From assembly GCA_021234155.1 (NCBI GenBank), contig JAJEKV010000006.1, forward strand, positions 11,185,317 through 11,249,316: a DNA stretch of 64,000 nucleotides. The letters are read 5' to 3'. The position numbers were made by a program, and so were the translations under genes. Position 1 is the stretch's first letter. Each line of letters begins with the position of its first letter. Positions 13,330-24,360 of this stretch are shown here, one piece after another. Source of the stretch: Isoetes taiwanensis (Eukaryota > Streptophyta > Lycopodiopsida > Isoetales > Isoetaceae). The notes under the pieces are model-generated. The model made no database searches, was not told the DNA's origin, and worked only from the letters and a program-made list of their open reading frames with translations.

Positions 13330-13763
13330 ACACATAACTACCATTGACATTAATCAACACAACCATTGGGTCTAATACATTTAAATTAAAACCCCCCTTA
13401 AACCCCCTTTGGTTTGGGTGCATATTCACACGGTGGGTGACGTAGGGCAGCGAGAGCCCTCATAATTGTATTTTACACGTACGAAATTAACACCATATAG
13501 TATTTCGCTTGAAATCTTATAGTATTTTGCGAATCTTGTTATACAGTATAGCAAATTTTGTACTTGCATACCTCACAAACGAGGAACTTTACGTACGGTG
13601 TAGATTAAGGAATAAGGGGTGAATATGCCTATCCAACGACTCGATTTGCGGAGTCACCCAGGTGTGAATATGCACCCAAACCAAAGGGGGTTTAAGGGGG
13701 GTTTTAATTTAAATGTATTAGACCCAATGGTTGTGTTGATTAATGTCAATGGTAGTTATGTGT
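13330..13763. mobile_element. Foldback element with ~102-bp inverted repeats
   Basis: The left arm, 13330-13431, and right arm, 13662-13763, are inverted copies of about 102 bases that look perfect by eye. Both contain the phrase CCAAACCAAAGGGGGTTTAA or its complement. The 230-base interior has no ORF of note. Unit B joins the flanking DNA without this element, which shows insertion after the duplication. Two relatives lie at 14578-14965 and about 40915-41215. It has no transposase, so it depended on another element for movement. Confidence 0.85.
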
Positions 13764-14134
13764 AAGGCAGATCATCCAATAGAAGGATTAAAGGAAAGAA
13801 AAGAATATGTGGTGACCAAACATGAAAAAATATGGAGCACCACATATAACATCCAACAACATAGAGGAAGGAAAAAAAAAGGATATGTGGTGACCAAACA
13901 TGACTACAGATATTCTCGATGGAGGTTTGCAACAAGGGGCATTTTTGATGGAACGTATATGATCAGGCATTATCTATGGTAAACCTGATCCAATCCAAGC
14001 CCCTGCCATTACCAAGAGGGTTAGGGCAATGCGTTAGATAAAGACGAGAATGGCACATATACCAGAAATGAGTCAACTATAACTTGAAAAGCTCTGTGGT
14101 CATCCATACATTTGGCTGCACTATTTGTACTGCC
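13763..14134. other. Non-coding DNA shared with unit B
   Basis: Matches 22263-22400 and then 23755-23945. About 1.35 kb that separates these two blocks in unit B is missing here. No gene supported. Confidence 0.55.
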
Positions 14135-14577
14135 GTTCCTCACATCTAGTTATGTAATTTGGCTTCATCCTCTTGCCATTGAAAATGGACAAGTTTGGCA
14201 GCCGAAAACCCTCTGCATTCACACAAGCTAAGGTTGTCACCCATTTCCTACTGTTCATGACATTAATCTTCAAACCCCTAACTTTGCCTGCCTAGATATC
14301 GTTTTCATTAGCATTCCATACCCTGGATAAACGAATTTGGTGTCATATATTCCCTTATAATGGTAGAGTAGAACATGTATTTTGGTTCATGGCTAGTGCA
14401 TGCGCCCTTTTTTGGGGTTTGTGCACTCTTCAAAGATATATGGGGATGTCTTTTCTTGACAACTTCCACCATTTGTTACCTGGCAGATTCATGCTTGTGG
14501 ATATCACATTGTTATTGCAAATTCCTATGCCTGAGGCTGCCTTTTCCAAAGCCTAAGCCACCAGTTCTTCTTTCTCG
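14135..14577 (-). pseudogene. pogo/Tigger-like (DDE) transposase relic, unit A
   Basis: Diverged copy of the relic at 27789-28296. Minus-strand fragments encode a CENP-B/Tc5-type helix-turn-helix stretch and part of a DDE domain, but frameshifts and small deletions break the frame. Its upstream (higher-coordinate) end is cut off by a foldback element at 14578. It was present before the duplication, since both units carry it. Confidence 0.6.
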
Positions 14578-14965
14578 TCACGGGGGGTGACTCCGGGCAT
14601 CGAGAGCTGTTGGATAGGCATATTCGCCCCTTATTCCTTAATCTAGACCGTACGTAGAGTTCCTCGTTTGTGGGGTATGCAAGTACAAGATTTGCTATAC
14701 TGTATAACAAGATTCGCAAAATACTATAAGATTTCAACTGGAATACTTTATGGTGTTGATTTCGTACGTGCAAAATACAAATATGAGGGCTCTCCGCCCC
14801 TAACCGTCCCCCCCGTGTGAATATGCACCCAAACCAAAGGGGGTTTAAGGGGGATTTTAATTTAGATGTGTTGGATCCAATGGTTATGTTTATTAATGTC
14901 AATGGTAGTTATGTGTTGGATCCAATGGTTATGTTTATTAATGTCAATGGTAGTTATGTGTTATG
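14578..14965. mobile_element. Foldback family, rearranged copy with inverted interior
   Basis: Shares the right arm (GTGTGAATATGCACCCAAACC onward, about 14815-14915) and the interior of the element at 13330-13763, but the interior runs in the opposite direction and a full left arm is missing. The last 45 bases of the arm are repeated twice (GGATCCAATGGTTATG at 14872 and 14918). It ends unit A. Confidence 0.65.
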
Positions 14966-15407
14966 GTAGTTATCCGACCATCCTATTTCTGGCAAGGTGC
15001 ATCTGTCCTCATGTTTTTTTGTCTATGGCATGCAAATCCGCACTGGCCATGCCCCTTCTGGGCATTCGTTTAGGCACCTCAGAAGCAGATCCGGCCAATT
15101 TATGTACAAAGATGAGGAAAGATGATGCTTCAACGCTTTCGTAGATTGCTTAGGAGAGCAAGAATAGGTTAGCCGGTTTCCAGAGTGGATCCCAAGAACA
15201 TCGGCTACCACTAGTTTACACCTGATAGCAGGTTTGTAGCAGTCATCGGTATATTCCTGGTATATACTGGCATATACCTAGAATATGCCATAAACCCATA
15301 TCAACGAGGGCTTGCCCCCCTAGGGGCAACCCAAAAAAAAAAAAAAAAATCTATAGGATGTTAAAACCTACAAATGCCTCACCATAAAATTATTTTGTAA
15401 AACTGTC
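14966..15407. other. Spacer between duplication units
   Basis: About 440 bases between the two units, with a poly(A) run of 17 near 15332. No gene supported. Confidence 0.5.
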
Positions 15408-16384
15408 ATATAAACAAAGACAATGCACTATAATATTTCTATAGTGTCAACATCTGAGATCAAACTCGTATGACATCAAATCCATAATTTTCTACGCTAT
15501 GGTTTTTTTTTATCTAATCCATTGTTGAAAGGCTTGCTTCATGTTACCCTTGCCCCATCTAACAGACATCGTTATTCTAGCCAACAATGAAAGAATCGCC
15601 TCTTTGAATTGTTACTAACGACCGAGAATGTTGGGCACCATAACTAGTTTTGATTAAAAGCCAAACATAATTTTGCCATGTCATATAGTCGTCATTGCGA
15701 TCTACTCTAACTTGAACGGAAGTTAAATTTAAAATATCCATGTCCTTTTGCCAAGACCTTTTTTAAAGGACAACCAATATTTGGTGGCCTTAAAAAAATG
15801 ATAATGTTGTATGTTGCCATGGTGGATCTCCATTTCATTTTTTTTTGTTCTATTTTTCTTTCTTGATCCATTAATTGTTCTACGTGGATTTTTTTATGTT
15901 CCATATATATATATGTGGAATGACTCCATAAAAACTATAACTTAAATTAAGAAACTATAATGCCACATCCTCAAAGATGTCCACCCTACTCAAACCTCAC
16001 CATAAAGTCGAGTAGTCTCACTTCATTTGAATTTTGGTTAGAGGACTATAAACTTCTGCTCCTTGAGTCCCATTTTACACCCTACATTCAACTTTAAAAG
16101 CCAACCAAGCCCTAAAGTGGAGTAGTCTCAATCCATTTTGAATTTTTCAATTAGAGGACTAGAAACTTTTGCTCCACGAGTCCCCATTTTACACCGTATA
16201 TGCAACTTTAAAAGTCCAAATAATGTGTGTCTCCTCTCCGGGACCAAAAGATGGTTTGTCCCCATTGGAATTAGATTTTGCACTAAGCATAAAACATCGC
16301 GCTCTTTATTTATATTTATTGAAGTTTTAGAAAGAAACCACTAAGGGCGCTTTCCCACGGGCCTCCAACCTCAAGGTTTTCTTG

Positions 16385-16625
16385 AGGTCCAGATCTTAGT
16401 GTGCGGGTTCTCATGGGTGCCTCAGCTTGAAGGATACAGGTTTCTGACCTAAATTCAAAGTAATTATCAAGCATTTATAAACACGGAGGTTTTGGATCTT
16501 AGTGTGCGGGTTCTCATGGGTGCCTCAGCTTGAAGGATTCAGGTTTCTGATCTAAATTCAAAGTAATTAACAAGCATTTATGAACACGGAGATTTTGGAT
16601 CTGGCAATTTATTTTCAGGTCGGCA
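16385..16625. repeat. Two tandem ~105-bp repeats, unit B copy
   Basis: Same pair as at 2915-3230 with few substitutions, followed at 16707-16890 by the related single repeat that also stands upstream of P450-A. Confidence 0.7.
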
Positions 16626-16939
16626 ATGTCATGGGAAAGCAGACCAATCTGCATGGAAATTCAGGTGAGAGACGAGTTAAGTTTGACACTTGTGTTGTCG
16701 TTAATATATAGAACCTCAAGGTTTGAGGTCCAGATCTAGGCATGTGGGTTCCCATGGGTGCCTCACCTCAGCTGAATTCAAAGTAATAGTGAAGCATTTA
16801 TGAACGCAGAGGTTTTAGACCTGGCAATCTAATTTGAGGTCACCAATGTCATGGGAAAGCAGGCCAATTTGCCGAGGTTACATGATTTATGTATACAAGA
16901 AACTTATCGCGGCCTTTACGGCCGCCATAAACGCTTTTC

Positions 16940-18870
16940 TTCCCCAACTTCGTCTATGCATCTTTTGGAACATGAATTTGAACCTGCATTTTGTTGCTTT
17001 GTCTTTAATACCTGCACAATAGAAGAATATTGATCATAACGACTTGTTACGGAAGATGTTTTGCATTAAATCAAAAGAGCATTTCTCTTCACCGAGATAT
17101 CAGAAAAAAGGAGTGTCTCATCATCATCCCGTATCCATGTGCTAGAACCTGCTTACTGATCGACAATCACAAGTTCCCAATTTTGGTTTAAACATAAGAC
17201 AACATTCATACATTAAAAGCTTTATTAATTATTGCTATTTCTTATTGCATTCACAAAAATCGGTGTCTGTTTCTGCCAGTGATGAGTGATGACCTGTTCT
17301 TTTGTTTTTGAGGCCCTACATCAGGAACTTTAGAAGATCAGAGTCATGAAATTGTCGCTAGCTCATCTTCACGCATAATAATGAGAAACATAAAAATGGA
17401 ACAGATATAGAAAACACAACAATAAAACTACCAGAATCTCATGTATACATCAAAAGCAGTTAATAAATTAAACAGAGACTTCCACGTTGGTAATTTCATA
17501 TGAACACTAATTGTTTGCTGAAATCATCATTCTACCGGTGCTAAGATTGTGCGGCGGTGCATGTAACGACTAGCTTTTGGCATATATGCAATGGCGAGCA
17601 TTTACCATATGCATTATTTTGCTAGAACTTGTGCTCCCAATTCGAGTTCGTAGAGCGAGGCACTCAAATACCTCGTAGTTACTTGGTATAGGAAATGCCC
17701 CAAATGAAGAACAATATCTTGTGGGCCAAGACCACAATCAACAATCGACAAGAAACCGGCGTCCTTGAGAATCCCAAATCAAGTCCCGATCTATCTCGAG
17801 CAATTGGGCATTTCGCTATCCCGCCAAACTCATAGGGGTGATGAATCCTTGATCTTCTATGGCAATATACGGAAAGATTTGATGAGGGAACTTCCCCATG
17901 CCGCATGAACATCAACCATGTGTTCCTTGTAACCTTGTGTTAGCTTACGCACAACATCGCACTAGAATGGCGGATCGTGAATTCAATGTTTGGGCGCCCC
18001 CAATTGAGGAAGTTTTAGCTTCGGATGGGAGATCTTAGAATTTATTGCCACGTAAAAAAGCAAGAAGGGCGAGATTGTCTGCAAAAAGAAATGACGGAAA
18101 ATTTGAAAGGACAAACCCAGGCCCTGTGAACGCACCACAAAAGCTCCAGAAGAACAGGATATTCAGCCCAAATCATTCATGGCAGATTTGATGCATTAAC
18201 AGTTCCAAGCATTGCTCGGATGTGAAGCTGCAAGAAAAATACTCACCGATGAAGCATCCTCTAGCTTTAGTTTTAGTACATATGGTAAGCAGGCAGATCG
18301 AAAGTTAGCTTCTGGGATTTCTTTTGCCAGCCCATTGACACGAATAGGCTGTAAACCATAAGCCAATACCGGAACGAGGACCTGTTTCCCTCAAGCCTGA
18401 TGGCAAAACGGCCTTTAAGAAAACGGCCTTTGTTTATCAACCTTGAAGGGCTCTAGGCCAACTTGTCCTTCCCTCTGAAACACATGCTCCTATGATGAAA
18501 TGCTCTGTTATTTAAAAGAATGAAACTCGGCTATGCCAGATTGCCCACATGTAATACCTGATCGCTGCCACACAGAGAAAACTTGAGGTCTCTGCCATCG
18601 CCAACATCCAGGCATCTAGTTGCGATGGCATTGTTGCGTTAAAATTGCAGAGCTCGCTGCTCGCCGGAATGGGGCAGAGGAACTGGAAAAGCAGAGCGGA
18701 ATCTTCCCTTGAAGAGAAGCAATGTATATGACGTCACATGCGTACATCAGTTTTTTTCTCGAACTGGTTCGCTTGGTTGGGTTGGAGCTTAAAGGAATTG
18801 ACCACCACGTGTCAGCAGGAGCTTGTCTCAAATAAATAGCATCAAATAAATAGGAAAAGTTTGAAAAATT
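16940..18870. other. Unit-B-specific intergenic stretch
   Basis: About 1.9 kb without recognisable genes, taking the place of 5.4 kb in unit A. Short ORFs only. Confidence 0.45.
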
Positions 18871-19155
18871 GTCACTGCTTTATATATGAATGAAAATAGT
18901 CAACTTAATTGGGAGAGGGAAGAAGAACGAGTTAATTTTGACATGTTGTGGTTAATATACAGCCTAGAATAGAATATGCGGTTGAAAGGTTTGTTCATAC
19001 GAGGGGGACAAGTGGCATGGGGGTTGAAAGGTTGTAATATGTACATTGAAAGGTTGTAATATGGACACAGGGGGCAAGGCAAGCGAGCTGATACAGTGTA
19101 TTTGAAACACAAGGTATAGAGGAAGAGCTTGGAGGAGGAGCTTGAGTGAGGAGCG

Positions 19156-20825
19156 ATGGGGTGGATTTCATGGGTAACAGGGGCAGCGGTGGTATTATGG
19201 TGGATATGGAGCAAGATGGTGCAGAGAAGGAAGGGGGCAAGGCTACCGCCGGGGCCGGCCGGGCTGCCGATTGTGGGGAGCCTGCTCAGCATCAGGCCTC
19301 CGGTGTACAGGTGCTTTGCAGAATGGGGCAAAAAATACGGGCCGATCATGACTGTGAATCTGGGCATCTACCCCAACGTCGTCTTCTCGAATGCTTCCCT
19401 GGCCGCCGAAGCCCTCAAGGTGCAGGACCACATCCTCGGCTCCAGGCCTCCCAACATGATCGCCCAGATCATGAACGCCTCCGGCTACGACATGGTCTGG
19501 GCTCCCCTCGGCCCCGAATGGACCTCTGCTCGAAAAATCTCCAACACCGAGCTCCTCTCCGCCTCAAGCCTCAAGAAATTCCGCGAGGCCCGCCTTCTCG
19601 AAGTCTCCAAACTCGTCCAAGAGATCCAAAACAGAGTCTCCAATTCCAATTCCAGTCCCCCAATTGTTCTCAGGCATCTCCTCTGGAACGTTGTCATCAA
19701 TAATATGTCTGAGATGGTCCTCGGCAAACGCTATGTTCCTAACGATCCCCAGGCGCAGGAAATTCGTAGCATCACCACTGATCTCATGCGCCTTGCAAGC
19801 CTCTTCAATATTGGCCAGTTCATCCCTTTTCTTCGTAAATTGGACCTCCAAGGCTCCGAGAAGCTGGTTCGAAGCATCAAATCTCGCATGAATTCCGTTG
19901 TCGATGCTCTCGTTTCAAACCACAAACCAAATCAGAGCCAGGGGTTTCTCGACACTCTGCTTCGGCTTCAGGATACGTATCACATGAACCACCAAACCGT
20001 GGGGAATCTGCTGTGGGTAAGTACATATTTTTCCTGCTAGTTTTCGTCGATTGCATGCTACTTGGAATTTTTTATTCCTTCACAGCTAGGAGTGTTTTGA
20101 AAACAAATGCACAGTATTATCAAAACGCTATTCTATTCTTCAGGTCTTCAGGTTTGATTAGTTTAATCAGGCAATAAATAACTTAACGGATTGTGGTGTA
20201 TTTATTTTGACCGTTTCAGAACATGATGGCCGCTGGAACAGACACCATAGTTTCAAGCACAGAGTGGACTATGGCAGAGCTTCTCACTCACCCCGAGAAA
20301 CTCGCCCGAGCAAAAAAAGAGATCGCCCAAATCGTGCCACGTGGCAGGCTCGTGGACGAGGATGACGTGGACAAGCTAACCTACCTTCAATGGTCTTACA
20401 AAGAATCCCTCCGCCTCCACCCCCCCACCCCCATGTTGCTCCCACATTTCAGCACTCAGGATTGCAAGGTTGCTGGCTATGACATACCCGCCCGCACTGT
20501 TGTTCATGTCAATGCCTTCGCCGTCCACAGAGATGCATCTGTCTGGGACAATCCTGAAGAATTTTTGCCTGAGAGGTATGAGACGGAGGACGTTGACATG
20601 CGCGGCTCCGACCTCCGCCTCATACCCTTTGGTAGCGGCCGTAGAGTCTGCCCTGGACTCCGCTATGCCATCATTGCTGCTACTCTTATGCTCGCCAATT
20701 TGATCCATAACTTTGAGTGGTCTCTCCCTCCTGGAACATCACCTTCTGATGTGGATATGGTAGAGGACTTTGGTATTGTCCAAGGCATGCGTACTCCAAT
20801 ATCTGCAGTTGCTTCCACTAGCTAA
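19156..20825 (+). CDS. Cytochrome P450, A-type (71 clan), CYP98-like; copy B
   Basis: Exons 19156-20016 and 20220-20825 with a phase-0 intron at the same place as copy A encode 488 residues. It differs from copy A by scattered substitutions and by a two-residue shorter serine/asparagine stretch near residue 170. ER anchor, PPGP hinge, AAGTDT I-helix, ExxR, PERY and the heme loop FGSGRRVCPG (Cys431) are all intact, so both copies should be active enzymes. Introns and 3' flanks also match copy A closely, which points to recent duplication or gene conversion. The upstream region lacks the 185-base repeat and the second 45-base repeat seen in copy A, so expression may differ. The substrate cannot be read from the sequence. 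Confidence 0.93.
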
Positions 20826-20870
20826 TATGCAAGACCACATGCTTCCACTAGCTAATATGCAAGACCACAG
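20811..20870. repeat. 30-bp tandem duplication over the P450-B stop codon
   Basis: GCTTCCACTAGCTAATATGC plus ten bases occurs twice, at 20811-20840 and 20841-20870. The first copy contains the stop codon, so the protein is unchanged and only the 3' UTR is longer. Copy A has one unit. Confidence 0.9.
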
Positions 20871-22558
20871 GTGGTCATTCATTGAAATACTTTATCTGTA
20901 CTTTTGCATCATGCCTAAAATTGTAATCTTAAGCTCAATGAATGAGATTAATGAAAACATAAGGGTTGTTGCAAATCACAATGGTAAAGATAAAATAATT
21001 GAATTTAAAGAATACAATGGATTCCATTTTTTCATTGCATGTCATGAAAGTGCCTTGGTATCTTACCTTTGTTTCATCCCAACTAACACTAGGAAATCAA
21101 TACATGTATATTATGCCATAAGGGTTTGACCAAGAAGCAAGAGGAGGGCTTTTTAATATTAGTGAGGACTAATTAATTTTTTTTAATTTTTTTTTGTAAG
21201 GAACAATGTTGATGGAAAAAGAAGGCTGCCAGATAAATTCTTGTAACCCAATATATAAAAATTGTTACGTACTATTGGCACATATATAATCGTAATGTTT
21301 GGTGGAAAATCGAGTGTTGATCAGATTTCTTGCCTTTGTAACACAAATGTTCATGGTTAGTCTATACATTTACTTCCATGTACATGAATGCTTTAGGTCT
21401 ACCCAAAACTTAGGCACAAGAATCATAAATGGAATTAAATTGAACGTTAAATTGAACAAGTTTAAAGTAACTTTAGCGAGCTCAATCTTTGATACAAGAC
21501 TAGTCATAAATGTGCATTCCCCGACCTTTAGCAAGCTCGTCATAAATGCCCTGCATTGCCCGAATTCAGTAGCCTCTATAATAGAAACTTAGCTTGCTCT
21601 AGAAACCAAAATGTTATAATCTGAAAATAAGTACAAAGGAAAGAGATACACAAGCAACAACTCCAACAAGACTAGGCAGATGCATTATAAATTAGGTAAA
21701 AAGTGTCAAATAAGGGACAACAATTGAGAAGACAACATAGAAAAAGTGGCAAAAGATCCAACATGCTCTTTTTAATCATGAGTGGACGACGTCGAAGGAG
21801 TCAATGAAGCCAATGGACCACTACACATCAAAAAAAAAAGGCAAGGCATGTCACAAGGATTAAAGGGAAGGAAAGGACACGTGGTGGCCAAACATGAAAA
21901 AGAGCACCACAACATGGAAATTGGGTGATTCATTCCGTCCCTAGAATGGAAGTTGGCCCTACTCATTCCATTCAACAGGTAAAAAGTTTAGGTATCAGGT
22001 AAATTTCGGTTTCCATGGTGTAAGGGAACTAAAATTGGTCGCAACATTTTGCAACTTCAGATGATTCCCTCCTAGTTGCCGTCAATCGCAGGACCCCTTT
22101 TGAGATTGCAGAATGCTGCTCCCAATCTCTGTTCCCCCATACATACACCACCAAACAAGGTAGATGGATGAAAGAAAATCCGCAAAAATATCATACCTTT
22201 TTGGGAATGGAGGATAGACAAAGACGTAGAAGCCAACAATAAACTACAAATAAGAAAAGGTTAAGGCAGATCATCCAATAGAAGGATTAAAGGAAAGAAA
22301 AGAATATGTGGTGACCAAGCATGAAAAAATATGGAGCACCATATATAACATCCAACAAGGTAGAGGAAGGAAAAAAAAGGATATGTGGTGACCAAACATG
22401 AAAAATATGGATCACCACATATAACACCCAACAAGGTAGAGGAAGGAAAAACTCGCGAAAAAATGTATGAGACAAGACCTAAACTAACAAGCCAAAAACA
22501 AATATTCCCTATATCTCTTGATGATGACAAGATGAAATCAAGTGAGGAAAAGACACAT

Positions 22559-23467
22559 CAGTGTTGTTTACGTACCCGTATTTTACGTTTACATACGTCA
22601 CGTACCTTCCTCACAGTACTATACGTACTATACCAATAAGTTGACATGTCAAATTGAGCTCTTGTTTTATTAATACCGTACTTAACGTATTAATACATAC
22701 GGTACGTATGATACGTACTTAAAAAAAAAAAACCCGTCCAAATGACATTAGATCAATAGAATTGGTAAACTTATACGTTATGAAAGATACATTATTATAT
22801 ATTATAGATTAGGAGTAAAAAACACATTAGGAGACTTTAGTCATTAGGGAAATTATGGAATTGTAGTTTAAAAAAAAAAAAAATCTTCTTGCAAATAAAA
22901 ACTTAAAACCTCTGCATTTTCCCCCTCTTTCTTCTTATCCTAGCCGTCGAATCGGAATGGAGATGGAGATGCAAACCCACCTTTCTCCTTGTTTTGTCAT
23001 GGCAGGAGGAACATCTTCTCCTTAATACTTCAATAGTTTGCAATCATGCCAGGAAAGAAATACAGAGGTCAGCGACAGTTAATAACTCTGGATGCAACAA
23101 ATGAGCAATAATTACTTAAATTTATTTGTCTATGGGTGTAGATTGCAAACTAGAATATATCACTCTTAAATAGATATATTTTGGATTGAAATTTTCTAGA
23201 GTAATATATTCTGGTTCATTATTTAAAACTTGAAGTTCTCCATACTAGTTGTTATTGCACTCATTTCAACTACAATACAAGAAATAATAGTTCAAAAGAA
23301 TTACAGGAAGTACTTAACGTACTGTACGTAAAGTACGTATTTAATAAGTATTTTATAATTCCAAAAAATGTATTTAAAGTACCTTTTAAATGAGAGGTAT
23401 GCATACGGTATTAATATGTTAAGTACGTATAATACCCGTACCATACTAAACGTACCTGACAACACTG
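22559..23467. mobile_element. Non-autonomous hAT-type element (909 bp)
   Basis: It is flanked by a perfect 8-bp target-site duplication, AGACACAT, at 22551-22558 and 23468-23475. The ends begin CAGTGTTGT and finish ACAACACTG. An 8-bp duplication with CAGTG termini is the hallmark of hAT elements. The interior has no transposase. It is rich in ACGTAC and TACGTA motifs near both ends, which could be sub-terminal binding sites. Confidence 0.85.
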
Positions 23468-23944
23468 AGACACATAGGGGAGGGTCGCCTGCCCTGGGCT
23501 CGCTGACAGCTGCGTTCTCAGGGTGCCCAACCCCATCTAGCAACCCCTCCTACCACCACGTGAGAAGTGACTTTTCGTTGTGACATATCGCATCGGGGCC
23601 AATCAGGTTACAACCCTCAATCGACTTGGATCACGCCTATTCAACTTAAAGGGATTCGATTTGGCTAGCAGATCAGTCGCGATTCTCATAAATAAAATCG
23701 ATTAATCAATTGAATTGGTTCGAACTATTGCAGAAACTTAATCCCACACACATAGATATTCTCGATGAAGGTTTGCAACAAGGGGCACTTTTGATGGAAC
23801 GTATATGATCAGGCATTATCTATGGTAACCCTGATCCAATCCAAGCCCCTGCAATTACCAAGAGGATTAGGGCAAAGCGTTAGATAAAGATGAGAATAGC
23901 ATATACACCAGAAATGAGTCAACTATAACTTGAAAAGCTTTGTG
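23468..23944. other. Unit B DNA between two insertions
   Basis: About 480 bases of host or older repeat DNA. The last 190 match 13905-14110. No gene supported. Confidence 0.5.
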
Positions 23945-24029
23945 AAGTCGTATTTAATTAAAGTGGGACAAATCTTGAATTTTGGGACTCGGACTGAAAA
24001 TGGGACTCATATTGACATCAAAATTTCAA

Positions 24030-24360
24030 GGGAGAAGAAGGGGCAAGGGAAAGGGGGCAAGGAAGAAGAAGGGGCAAGGGGGCAAGGGGCAAGGGGCAAA
24101 GAAGGAAGAAGGGGGGAAGGGGGGGGCAAGGGAGAAGAAGGGGCAAGCGGGCAAGGGGCAAGGGAGAAGAAGGGGGCAAGGGAGAAGAGGGCAAAGGGAA
24201 GGGAGGGGGCAAGGGAGAAGAAGGGGCAAGGGGGCAAGGGGCAAGGGGCAAGGGGGCAAGGGACAAGGGGGGAGAAGAAGGGGGGCAAGGGAGAAGAAGA
24301 AGGGGCAAGGGGGCAAGGGGCAAGGGGAAGAAGGGGCAAGGGGCAAGGGGCAAGGGAACG
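24030..24360 (+). repeat. Purine-only G-rich satellite
   Basis: About 330 bases of variants of GGGGCAAGGGAGAAGAAGG. The plus strand is nearly free of T, with C appearing almost only in the GGGGCAAGG phrase. Long ORFs in several frames here are by-products of the low-complexity sequence, not genes. Confidence 0.9.

Larger units (their letters stand above)
1655..14577. repeat. Tandem duplication, unit A
   Basis: Blocks of this unit recur in the same order and orientation in unit B: about 1655-3290 with 15408-16940, about 8930-12250 with 18895-22230, 13763-13900 with 22263-22400, 13905-14110 with 23755-23945, and 14110-14577 with 27784-28296. The best-matched part holds the P450 gene. The differences between units are mostly mobile-element insertions and deletions. 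Block limits were judged by eye, so they are good to about ten bases at best. Confidence 0.8.
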
